64,000 nucleotides of DNA, from assembly GCA_965248805.1 (NCBI GenBank), contig CBDFKJ010000008.1, forward strand, positions 186,001 to 250,000, given 5' to 3'. This document shows, piece by piece, positions 39,181 through 45,427 of this stretch (positions are counted from its first letter, which is position 1; each line of letters begins with the position of its first letter). This stretch comes from CBDFKJ01 sp965248805 (GTDB lineage Bacteria > Pseudomonadota > Alphaproteobacteria > UBA6615). The notes beneath the pieces are model-generated. The model was not told the DNA's origin and made no database searches. It saw nothing but the letters and a program-made list of their open reading frames with translations. The translations under genes and the position numbers were made by a program.

Positions 39181-39381
39181 TCACCTATCTGCCCTCCGGG
39201 CTCTCGCCGGAGCAGAAATGCATCGCATTAGCTCTGCTGTTCCTGCGCGGAATGACGCTCCCGTAGCCACCAGGCGGTCCATACGCCGACGAACCACACT
39301 GAGGCGGCGCGGCGGAACCCGTTTTGCAACCGCTGTCGCGTTCCGCCGTTGGGCATCCCAAAGCGTCGCCCAATCCCCCAT
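39181..39381 (-). CDS. Hypothetical early phage protein
   Basis: 66 residues from ATG 39381 (TGATG overlap with the preceding gene): MGDWATLWDAQRRNATAVAKRVPPRRLSVVRRRMDRLVA. Basic, helical, no family match. Supported mainly by gene coupling. Confidence 0.4.
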   Translation of the reverse strand: MGDWATLWDAQRRNATAVAKRVPPRRLSVVRRRMDRLVATGASFRAGTAELMRCISAPARARRADR

Positions 39382-39617
39382 CACGCCGCCCTCCAGCGCC
39401 AGTTTGGCGGACCGGCCGTTTCCCCATCGGTCGATGACGGCGCGGGCCGCGGAATGTCGGAAGGCCACTCAAGATGCGCTGGCCAGTGGTCGGAAAACCG
39501 CTGGAGAATGCGAACCTTGCGCGCCGGCCGCGAAATGTCCGGCGGCCACTCAAGATCCGCTGGCCAGTGGTCGGAAAACCACTGGAGAATGCGAACCTTG
39601 GTGCGGACCATCGCCAT
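39381..39617 (-). CDS. Early phage protein with two WFSDHWP repeats
   Basis: 78 residues from ATG 39617 (TGATG overlap). Two tandem copies of a 24-residue motif: VRILQWFSDHWPADLEWP, then PDISRPARK and a second VRILQRFSDHWPAHLEWP with SDIPRPAPS. A third copy ends the upstream gene. Aromatic-rich repeats with invariant FSDHWP and LEWP suggest a peptide-binding or DNA-contact module. No known family recognised. Confidence 0.55.
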   Translation of the reverse strand: MAMVRTKVRILQWFSDHWPADLEWPPDISRPARKVRILQRFSDHWPAHLEWPSDIPRPAPSSTDGETAGPPNWRWRAA

Positions 39618-39733
39618 CAGGCGGCCTCCTTCGGATCGTCCGCTGCCGATGAAGGGACGGGCCGGGGAATGTCCGAAGGCCATTCCAAGCCCTCCGGCCA
39701 GTGGTCGGAGAACCACTGGAGGACGCGATGGTA
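39446..39733. repeat. Three imperfect 75-bp coding repeats
   Basis: Copies at about 39446-39523, 39527-39603 and 39660-39733 share GGCCAGTGGTCGGAaAACC and flanking bases. They encode the ILQ(W/R)FSDHWPxxLEWPxDIxRP motif on the minus strand, two copies in one gene and one in the next upstream. The third-position differences suggest the protein sequence is selected. Confidence 0.75.
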
Positions 39734-39886
39734 AGTATTCGTTTGGCAGTGGCGCTTGCCGCTCTTGAGGTCGACGAAGAATGCGCCCCGTCCAGCCGCA
39801 AGATGGCCGATACGCCAGAGCTGAACGCTTTTGTGCGCTGCGAGAGCTTCGGCGAGTTCAACGAGGGAGCAGTCTAGGGTATTCAT
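39617..39886 (-). CDS. First gene of the leftward early operon
   Basis: 89 residues from ATG 39886: MNTLDCSLVELAEALAAHKSVQLWRIGHLAAGRGAFFVDLKSGKRHCQTNTYHRVLQWFSDHWPEGLEWP then SDIPRPVPSS. The C-terminus is one copy of the FSDHWP repeat. Its ATG lies inside the operator dyad 39875-39892, so the repressor would block both transcription and translation start. Placement just across from the repressor is that of Mu ner, but no helix-turn-helix is evident. Confidence 0.65.
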   Translation of the reverse strand: MNTLDCSLVELAEALAAHKSVQLWRIGHLAAGRGAFFVDLKSGKRHCQTNTYHRVLQWFSDHWPEGLEWPSDIPRPVPSSAADDPKEAA

Positions 39887-39956
39887 ACCCTAATCGTAGG
39901 GTAAAAAAGTCCTGTCCGCAACAACAAAGAGCGCGGTATAGGGTATGGATGCCCTA
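39875..39956. promoter_or_regulatory. Repressor operator region between divergent early and repressor genes
   Basis: Perfect 18-bp dyad TAGGGTATTCATACCCTA at 39875-39892, a half-site TAGGGTA at 39897-39903, and a near-perfect dyad TAGGGTATGGATGCCCTA at 39939-39956. The first contains the start codon of the leftward early gene, the last the start codon of the repressor gene. AT-rich sequence between them should hold the promoters. Confidence 0.8.
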
Positions 39957-41352
39957 CCGCGATGTTATCCTTGAGGCGCTGCACCGGAGCGGTCGGTCCG
40001 CGCGTGACATCTCCATGGCGGCCGTGAGCCACGACAGCGCAATCAAAAATCTGAAGCGCGGCGTCGATTTGCGTGGGTCGACGATTGAGGCGCTGTGCAA
40101 CGAATTGGGCTTAGAGTTTCATGTCGGCCCGCCGCGTGAGGGCGGCTCCGGCTCGCGGTCGATTGCTCTGCTACCGTCCACCGCCGGCCTGGACCGATTT
40201 TCGCCCGGAATCGACCTGCCGGTGCGCGGTTGGGCGAAGTGCTCGATGTTCGGCCATCTGGAGGACGAGAAGGAGTATCCCGATCTTCCGATGCCGGAGG
40301 GCATCGGCGAACGCGACGCGGACAGCTTCTACGCCATGGCCAAGGGGCTATCGATGCGGCCCGAGGGGATTGAGCCGGGCGACTACTGCCTGGTCTCGCC
40401 CAACACGCCCCTGGCCATTGGTATGCGGGCGTGGCTGAAGGACCACCAGGGCCGCTCGGTGATCAAGCGGCTGGTGGCCGACGACGACAAGATCTGCGGC
40501 TTGCGCGGCTGGCAGGAGCCCGACGCGCGGGGTCACCAGACGGCCTATGACGAAGAATGGATGAAGTTGAACATCGCCGCCCAGGGCGTTGTGCTGGCGG
40601 TCTATCGTGGCCGGCCCGATGTCGAGAACCCGCCGCCGCTGATCCCCGATCCCAATCCGCCCTCGGCCCCGGCGCCCAAGGAGATCGCTGAGGCGCTTGA
40701 CCTTGCGCCCGGCGCGAGCTTGGAAGAAGCGATCAAAGCGATCGAGGCCAAGAGTGTGCTGGACGCAACAGCGCTTCGCGAGGAGATAGTGGGTGCCCTG
40801 AAGGAGCAGACACATACGCTGCGCGAGGAGCTGGCGGAGCGGCTGTCGGTGATCCCGCACCTGTCGCCGCCGGCGGCAAACGATCTCGAGGACGTAGGCG
40901 CGCTCGCCGTGGAAGCGACGGAGGATGGCGATGACGTTCCGGGCGCGCGTCGAATAGACATCGTGGAGTACGAGGCGGCGGCCGGCGGCGGGGCGGAGGC
41001 GACGGAGGAGCAGGTGGTGGGCACGCTGACCTTCCGCCGCAACTGGCTCGACCGCCACGGCCTCGATGCGACGCAGTGCACGGTGATCGCGGTTCGGGGG
41101 GAGTCGATGGAGCCGACCTTGTGGGAGGGCGCCAGCATTCTGGTCAACCGCGGCCGGACGGAATGGCGGCGGGGGCGGATCTTCGTCTTCCGCACCTCCG
41201 ACGGGCTGGTGGTGAAGCGGGCCGGTGAGAGCGAGGTCGGCGAGCGGGTCCTGGTGAGCGACAACCCGGCGCACCGTATGACCCCGTGCCCCGACGATGC
41301 CGAGATCATCGGACAGGTGGCATGGACGGCGCGGACGTTGCTCGGAACATAG
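39949..41352 (+). CDS. Phage repressor with two S24 (LexA/CI-type) domains
   Basis: 467 residues from ATG 39949. Residues 1-60 form a short helix-turn-helix (ILEALHRSGRSARDISMAAVSHDSAIKNLKRGVDLRGSTIEALCNELGL). A first S24-like domain covers about 92-215, with S135 in AKGLSMRPEG and K173 in RSVIKRLVA. A proline linker and helical segment (LREEIVGALKEQTHTLREELAERL) follow. A second, canonical S24 domain covers about 355-467, with S386 in AVRGESMEPTL and K423 in GLVVKRAGE. In CI/LexA proteins the Ser-Lys dyad allows RecA-stimulated self-cleavage. Two dyads on one chain are unusual. An upstream ATG at 39781 in frame lies beyond the operators and is rejected. Confidence 0.85.
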   Translation: MPYRDVILEALHRSGRSARDISMAAVSHDSAIKNLKRGVDLRGSTIEALCNELGLEFHVGPPREGGSGSRSIALLPSTAGLDRFSPGIDLPVRGWAKCSMFGHLEDEKEYPDLPMPEGIGERDADSFYAMAKGLSMRPEGIEPGDYCLVSPNTPLAIGMRAWLKDHQGRSVIKRLVADDDKICGLRGWQEPDARGHQTAYDEEWMKLNIAAQGVVLAVYRGRPDVENPPPLIPDPNPPSAPAPKEIAEALDLAPGASLEEAIKAIEAKSVLDATALREEIVGALKEQTHTLREELAERLSVIPHLSPPAANDLEDVGALAVEATEDGDDVPGARRIDIVEYEAAAGGGAEATEEQVVGTLTFRRNWLDRHGLDATQCTVIAVRGESMEPTLWEGASILVNRGRTEWRRGRIFVFRTSDGLVVKRAGESEVGERVLVSDNPAHRMTPCPDDAEIIGQVAWTARTLLGT

Positions 41353-41354
41353 AC

Positions 41355-41601
41355 ATGGCCCGCGAGACCAGGCACGTTGTGCAAGGGTACGTGAACGGGC
41401 AAGAGGGGCCGGCTCTTGCCGGCGGACCCGCTGCCGGCGCGGAGCGCGCTGGCAGTCAGGGCGCGGGCCGAGAAGCTCTTCGAGACGGGCCGCTATGCCG
41501 GCGTGGACGCCTACACGGTGACGAGCGACGAGGAGGCGGGCGAGTACGGTGACCCGGTGTTTCTGATCCGTCTCGGTCGGGTACCGGACGTCGAGGGGTG
41601 A
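41355..41601 (+). pseudogene. Small prophage protein, one-base frameshift
   Basis: ATG 41355 gives MARETRHVVQGYVNG, then the frame is lost. Deleting one G from GGG near 41397 continues KRGRLLPADPLPARSALAVRARAEKLFETGRYAGVDAYTVTSDEEAGEYGDPVFLIRLGRVP. The joined 81-residue protein looks like a conserved small protein of alphaproteobacterial prophages, function unknown. It lies 2 bp after the repressor stop. Confidence 0.6.
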
Positions 41602-42572
41602 GAGTGATGCGCCTGGTGTTCTTACTGACGGGTGTGGCCGTGCTCTTTGTTGGTTCGTTCGGCGCATCCGCCGCCGACTGCGACAACTTGGAGTTCTTCG
41701 AGACCGCGACTGCGAGGGCCGTGCAGGATTGTTTGTCCGCCGGGGCGAACCTGGAAGCGCGGGATGCGGAGGGGCAGACCCCGCTTCATCTGGCGGCATC
41801 CGGGAACAATGATCCGGCCGTTGCCGAAGCGCTGCTGGCCGCCGGGGCGAACCTGGAAGCGCGGAACGTGAATGGATCGACCCCGCTTCATTATGCGGCC
41901 AAGGAGAACGACAATCCGGCCGTTGCCGAAGCGCTGCTGGCCGCCGGGGCGAACGTGGAAGCGCGGAACGTGAGTGGGTGGACCCAGCTTCATGGGGCGG
42001 CCGCCCTCAACGACAATCCGGCTGTCGCCGAGGCGCTGCTGGCCGCCGGGGTGGACGTGGACGCGCGGGACGAGTATGAGCGGACCCCGCTTCATTTGGC
42101 GGCCGGCAGGAACGACAATCCGGCCGTTGCCGGAGCGCTGCTGGCCGCCGGGGCGGAAGTGAACGCGCAGGACGATAATGGATCGATCCCGCTTCATTAT
42201 GCGGCCGGCACGAACGACAATCCGGCCGTTGCCGAAGCGCTGCTGGCCGCCGGGGCGGACGTGGACGCGCGGGAGGGGTTTGGGGAAACCCCGCTTCATT
42301 ATGCGGCCGCCCTGAACAACAACCCCGCCGTTGCCGACGCGCTGCTGGCCGCCGGGGCGGAAGTGAACGCGCAGGACGAGCGTGGGCGGACCCCGCTTCA
42401 TTATGCGGCCGAGGAGAACGACAACCCCGTCGTTGCCAAAGCGCTGCTGGCCGCCGGGGCCGACCCGAAGGCCCGAGACGCCGAGGGCCAGGTGCCGTTC
42501 GACTATGCGAAGGGCAACAAAGCTTTGCGGGGGACCGATGTCTACTGGAGGCTTAACGACGAGCGGTTCTGA
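41598..42572 (+). CDS. Secreted ankyrin-repeat protein (prophage cargo)
   Basis: 324 residues from GTG 41598 (ATG 41607 also possible). A Sec signal peptide (RLVFLLTGVAVLFVGSFGASAADC) is followed by about eight ankyrin repeats of 34 residues with the consensus TPLHYAA..NDNPAVAEALLAAGA.V.AR. The repeats are nearly identical at the DNA level, implying recent duplication. There is no enzyme domain. Ankyrin proteins bind other proteins; a periplasmic or secreted product from a prophage suggests a lysogenic-conversion factor. It overlaps the preceding small gene and faces the Dam gene. Confidence 0.85.
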   Translation: MRVMRLVFLLTGVAVLFVGSFGASAADCDNLEFFETATARAVQDCLSAGANLEARDAEGQTPLHLAASGNNDPAVAEALLAAGANLEARNVNGSTPLHYAAKENDNPAVAEALLAAGANVEARNVSGWTQLHGAAALNDNPAVAEALLAAGVDVDARDEYERTPLHLAAGRNDNPAVAGALLAAGAEVNAQDDNGSIPLHYAAGTNDNPAVAEALLAAGADVDAREGFGETPLHYAAALNNNPAVADALLAAGAEVNAQDERGRTPLHYAAEENDNPVVAKALLAAGADPKARDAEGQVPFDYAKGNKALRGTDVYWRLNDERF

Positions 42573-42641
42573 GGGCCAAGGATGGGGGCGGTTGGCGGCG
42601 AGGCCCGGTCGTGACCCGGGCGAGACCTGCCGCCCTACAAT

Positions 42642-43442
42642 TTAGTTGCTGATGATCAGTTCTCCCGCCTTGCCGCGGCTCTTGCCCCTGGCGGCAACGG
42701 TATAGGTCGTCTCGACCGCCTCGATGTCGAAGTCCCTGTATATCTCGCGCACTTCGGGCACATCGTTGAGCGACATCAGGAAGCGCCCCTTGAGGCCGTG
42801 CAGGACCTCCGCCATGCGCGCGAACTCCGCCCGCTCGAACAGATCTCGGCCGTAGTCGCTCTCGCTGCCCCAATAGGGCGGGTCGAGATAGAACAACGCG
42901 TCCGGCCGGTCGTAGCGCGCGATGAAGGTGGCATAGGGGAGGCATTCGATGACGACGCCGGCGAGGCGGCCGTGCAGCTCCTCCAGCATGGGGCCGAGCT
43001 TGGTGATGTCGAAGCGCGCCGGCATGCCCGGTGAGACGCCGAAGTTCCGCCCCGAGACCTTGCCGCCGAACGCGGTGCGTTGCAGGTAGAGGAAGCGGGC
43101 AGCACGCTCCAGGTCGGTGAGCGTCTCCGGGTTTGTGTCGACCAGGCGCAAGAACTCGGCGCGTGTGGTGATCTGGAACCGGATGGTGTCCATGAACGCG
43201 ACGTAGTGCCGCTGCAGGATGCGGAAGAAGTTGGCGATGTCGCGGTTGAGATCGTTGATCACCTCGGCCCGCGGCGCCCGGCGCCGGCGCAGGAAGACGC
43301 CGCCCATGCCGACGAAGGGCTCGGCATAGCTCGTGTGCTCGATCGCCTCGATGCGCCCGATGATCCGCTTCGCCAGGTTCCGCTTGCCGCCGAGATAGGC
43401 GGCGACAGGGGTAACGGGCGCTACGTCACGGCTCGACGCCAA
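42642..43442 (-). CDS. D12-class N6-adenine DNA methyltransferase (Dam-type)
   Basis: 266 residues. SAM motif AAYLGGKRNLAKRIIGRIEAIEHTSYAEPFVGMGGVFLRR at the N-terminus, and catalytic DPPYWGSESDYG near residue 185. In between, EVINDLNRDIANFFRILQRH and FLYLQRTAFGGKVSGRNFGVS are D12 family blocks. Target site not readable. It stands alone, antiparallel to the ankyrin gene, with its own promoter region near 43.5 kb. Mu also modifies its DNA (mom), so anti-restriction is the likely use. Confidence 0.9.
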   Translation of the reverse strand: MASSRDVAPVTPVAAYLGGKRNLAKRIIGRIEAIEHTSYAEPFVGMGGVFLRRRRAPRAEVINDLNRDIANFFRILQRHYVAFMDTIRFQITTRAEFLRLVDTNPETLTDLERAARFLYLQRTAFGGKVSGRNFGVSPGMPARFDITKLGPMLEELHGRLAGVVIECLPYATFIARYDRPDALFYLDPPYWGSESDYGRDLFERAEFARMAEVLHGLKGRFLMSLNDVPEVREIYRDFDIEAVETTYTVAARGKSRGKAGELIISN

Positions 43443-43638
43443 GGTCCTCTCCCACGATACTGCACCCGCCCCGTGCGGGGTGGCGGGACGGCCGCGATGC
43501 GGCCGATTGCGGTCGTGGGAGTGTGAGCTCCCGGCTCGGGATGTTCACGCATCCCGGCCCCCGCCTTTCTTTGGCCGGCGCGTGAGGCCGGCCCGGCAGG
43601 AGCATTAACGGCCCATTTCAGCAGAACGAGGGATCTTC
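43443..43638. other. Non-coding region with hairpins before late promoter
   Basis: 196 bp. CCCGCCCCGTGCGGGG at about 43466 and the GGCCGGC-rich segment near 43580 can form stems. One may end transcription coming from the left. No T-run typical of a rho-independent terminator is seen. A block inverted relative to 23.04 kb (CGGGCCGGCCT) is here. Confidence 0.4.
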
Positions 43639-43664
43639 GTGCAGCGGACCATGGTCCGCTGCAC
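43639..43664. promoter_or_regulatory. Late-promoter palindrome, site 2 (before I-type protease)
   Basis: Perfect 26-bp palindrome whose inner 24 bp equal site 1 (29331-29354), half-site GTGCAGCGGACCA. TTAGAT sits at +20 to +25 from the 24-bp core and ATG at +33, the same spacing as site 1. Position before the I gene equals the Mu PI late promoter. Confidence 0.7.
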
Positions 43665-43695
43665 AGACGTTGCGAGATCCGTTTAGATCGCCGTC

Positions 43696-43803
43696 ATGAA
43701 CGGCGGCATTTTCATTCCTTACACCCCCGGAGAGAGGACCCCGCCCGTGTCGTGGCCGGTGACGGCCGCGGGACGGGCGGGACTTGCCGTAGCCACGTCA
43801 TGA
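43696..43803 (+). CDS. 35-residue leader ORF of the late operon
   Basis: MNGGIFIPYTPGERTPPVSW followed by PVTAAGRAGLAVATS, ending in TGA that overlaps the protease ATG (ATGA). No family. It is included because its ATG is at the exact +33 position from the palindrome and it is coupled to the next gene; it may only be a translational leader. Confidence 0.4.
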   Translation: MNGGIFIPYTPGERTPPVSWPVTAAGRAGLAVATS

Positions 43804-45038
43804 GCGCGCTCGACGGCTGGATCGACGTTTTCCGCGCCGGCGCTCACCGGGATTCGGCGGGCCGCGAGCGGACCTGGTCGACCGACGACCTGGACAGCGT
43901 CGTGGGGGCGTACGAGCGCGGCGATCCGGCCCCGGTGGTGGTTGGGCACCCGCAGATGAACGCCCCGGCCTGGGGCTGGGTCGATGCGCTGCGGCGCACC
44001 GGCGATCGCTTGCAGGCGCGGCTCCGCGATGTGGACCCGGCGTTTCGCGAAGCGGTCGAGGCGGGCCGCTATGCGGGCCGCTCGGTGGCGCTGCAAGGCG
44101 ACGGCGATGGCTTCCGACTGCAACATCTGGGCTTTCTCGGGGGCGCGGCGCTGGCAGGCAGTGCCCCGCTTCGGCTGCGGCGCCGTCTACGTCTGGCCGC
44201 TACCTTCAAAGGCGGCCGACTCAGAGGCCGCGCCCGGCTGCGGCTGCGGCGCCGCCTGCCTCTGGCCGCTACCTTCAGAGGCGCGGCGCTGGCAGGCAGT
44301 GCCCCGCTTCGGCTGCGGCGCCGTCTACGTCTGGCCGCTACCTTCAAAGGCGGCCGACTCAGAGGCAGCGCACCGCTGCGGCTGCGATTGCCTCTCGCCG
44401 CTACCTTCACCGGCGCGGCGCTGACCGGCAGCGCCCCGCTTCGGCTGCGGCGCCGTCTACGTCTGGCCGCTACCTTCAAAGGCGGCCGACTCAGAGGCAG
44501 CGCCCCGCTTCGGCTGGTCCTGCCTCTCGCCGCCACCTTCACCGGCGCGGCGCTGGCCGGCAGTGCCCCACTGCGGCTGCTCCTGAAGTACCGTTACGAC
44601 CGCGCCTTGCGCGCCAGCTCGCCGCTGGACCGGGTGCTCACCGCGCTGGAGATCCGCCATCCCGCGATCGTCGAGCCGGTGCGTGTGGTCAACGACGCCG
44701 ACGATCACACCATCGAGGGCGAACGCTACGTGGGCTTGCGCTTCGGCGCCCGGTTCGCCGACGACGTCGAGGGCCGGGAACCGCGGGCCGAGCTGGTGAT
44801 CGACAATGTCGGGCGCGAGCTGACGCAATGGATCGAGGCGGCGGGCGGCGGGGTCGGCGCCACCGTGCGCGTGATGCAGGTGGTCGACGGCATTCCCGAA
44901 TGGGAGATGACCATGGACGTCGCCCATATCCGCCTCGATCAGGAACGCGTGACCGCCCGGCTCGGCTTCGACCCGCTGCTCGGCCGCGCCGCCGTGACAC
45001 TGCGCCACGATCCGCAAACCAGCCCAGGGCTGTTCTGA
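43800..45038 (+). CDS. Fusion: Mu I-type protease N-terminus, repeats, DUF1833 tail protein
   Basis: 412 residues in one frame. Residues 1-117 match the Mu I head protease/scaffold start: WIDVFRAGAHRDSAGRERTWSTDDLDSVVGAYERGDPAPVVVGHPQMNAPAWGWVDALRRTGDRLQARLRDVDPAFREAVEAGRYAGRSVAL...LQHLGFLGG. Residues 118-265 are seven ~22-residue repeats (GAALAGSAPLRLRRRLRLAATF). Residues 266-412 match DUF1833, a tail-tip-region protein: RVLTALEIRHPAIVEPVRVVNDADDHTIEGERYVGLRFGARFADDVEGREPRAELVIDNVGREL. Genes normally between the two (capsid to tape measure) are absent. I read it as a deletion fusion; protease scaffold function is lost. Confidence 0.8.
   Translation: MSALDGWIDVFRAGAHRDSAGRERTWSTDDLDSVVGAYERGDPAPVVVGHPQMNAPAWGWVDALRRTGDRLQARLRDVDPAFREAVEAGRYAGRSVALQGDGDGFRLQHLGFLGGAALAGSAPLRLRRRLRLAATFKGGRLRGRARLRLRRRLPLAATFRGAALAGSAPLRLRRRLRLAATFKGGRLRGSAPLRLRLPLAATFTGAALTGSAPLRLRRRLRLAATFKGGRLRGSAPLRLVLPLAATFTGAALAGSAPLRLLLKYRYDRALRASSPLDRVLTALEIRHPAIVEPVRVVNDADDHTIEGERYVGLRFGARFADDVEGREPRAELVIDNVGRELTQWIEAAGGGVGATVRVMQVVDGIPEWEMTMDVAHIRLDQERVTARLGFDPLLGRAAVTLRHDPQTSPGLF
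44146..44590. repeat. Tandem repeats at the prophage deletion joint
   Basis: Three copies of a 132-bp unit, each made of two related ~66-bp halves, plus a partial seventh half. Halves contain (G/C)GCAGTGCCCCGCTTCGGCT and TGGCCGCTACCTTCA. They encode alternating GAALAGSAPLRL... and GGRLRGSAPLRL... units on the plus strand without any frame break. Confidence 0.85.
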
Positions 45039-45427
45039 TGCACTGGGCCGAAGCCTACGTCGGCCGTGCCTACGTCGAGGGCAGCTTCGACTGCGCGCAC
45101 CTGGTGGCCAAGGTGCTGCGCGAGCGGTTCGGGCGTGACATCGCGCTGCCGTCCCATGCCACGGGTGTCCGCGGCCGCGACGCCCAGATCGCCGCGCTCA
45201 AGGGCACGTTCGCCGCTGAGACCGTCACGCCCATAGAAGGCGACGCGGTTCTGATGCGCGCCGCCGGGCGCCGCCGCGGCCTCGGCCACCACATCGGCAT
45301 CTGGTGCGATATCGCCGGCACACCGCACGTGCTGCACTGCCTCAAAGGCATCGGCGCCTGCCTGCACCCGCTGCGGGCACTCGGCCGCCACGGCCTCGAA
45401 ACGACAGGGGTGTACCGGTGGCTCTGA
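45038..45427 (+). CDS. NlpC/P60-type tail assembly peptidase
   Basis: 129 residues from ATG 45038 (TGATG). WAEAYVGRAYVEGSFDCAHLVAKVLRERFG carries the catalytic cysteine. GDAVLMRAAGRRRGLGHHIGIWCDIAGTPHVLHC carries the histidine and third polar residue. Phage NlpC/P60 proteins sit at the tail tip between DUF1833-like proteins and J, and cut peptidoglycan during entry. It overlaps the J gene by 10 bp. Confidence 0.88.
   Translation: MHWAEAYVGRAYVEGSFDCAHLVAKVLRERFGRDIALPSHATGVRGRDAQIAALKGTFAAETVTPIEGDAVLMRAAGRRRGLGHHIGIWCDIAGTPHVLHCLKGIGACLHPLRALGRHGLETTGVYRWL

Noticed and set aside
39446..39733. Three 75-bp repeats considered as a CRISPR array
   Set aside because: Repeats are long, imperfect, unevenly spaced and coding, and no cas gene is nearby.
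40348..41799. A 483-codon minus-strand frame
   Set aside because: Shadow of the two-domain repressor, which has both S24 signatures and operators at its start.
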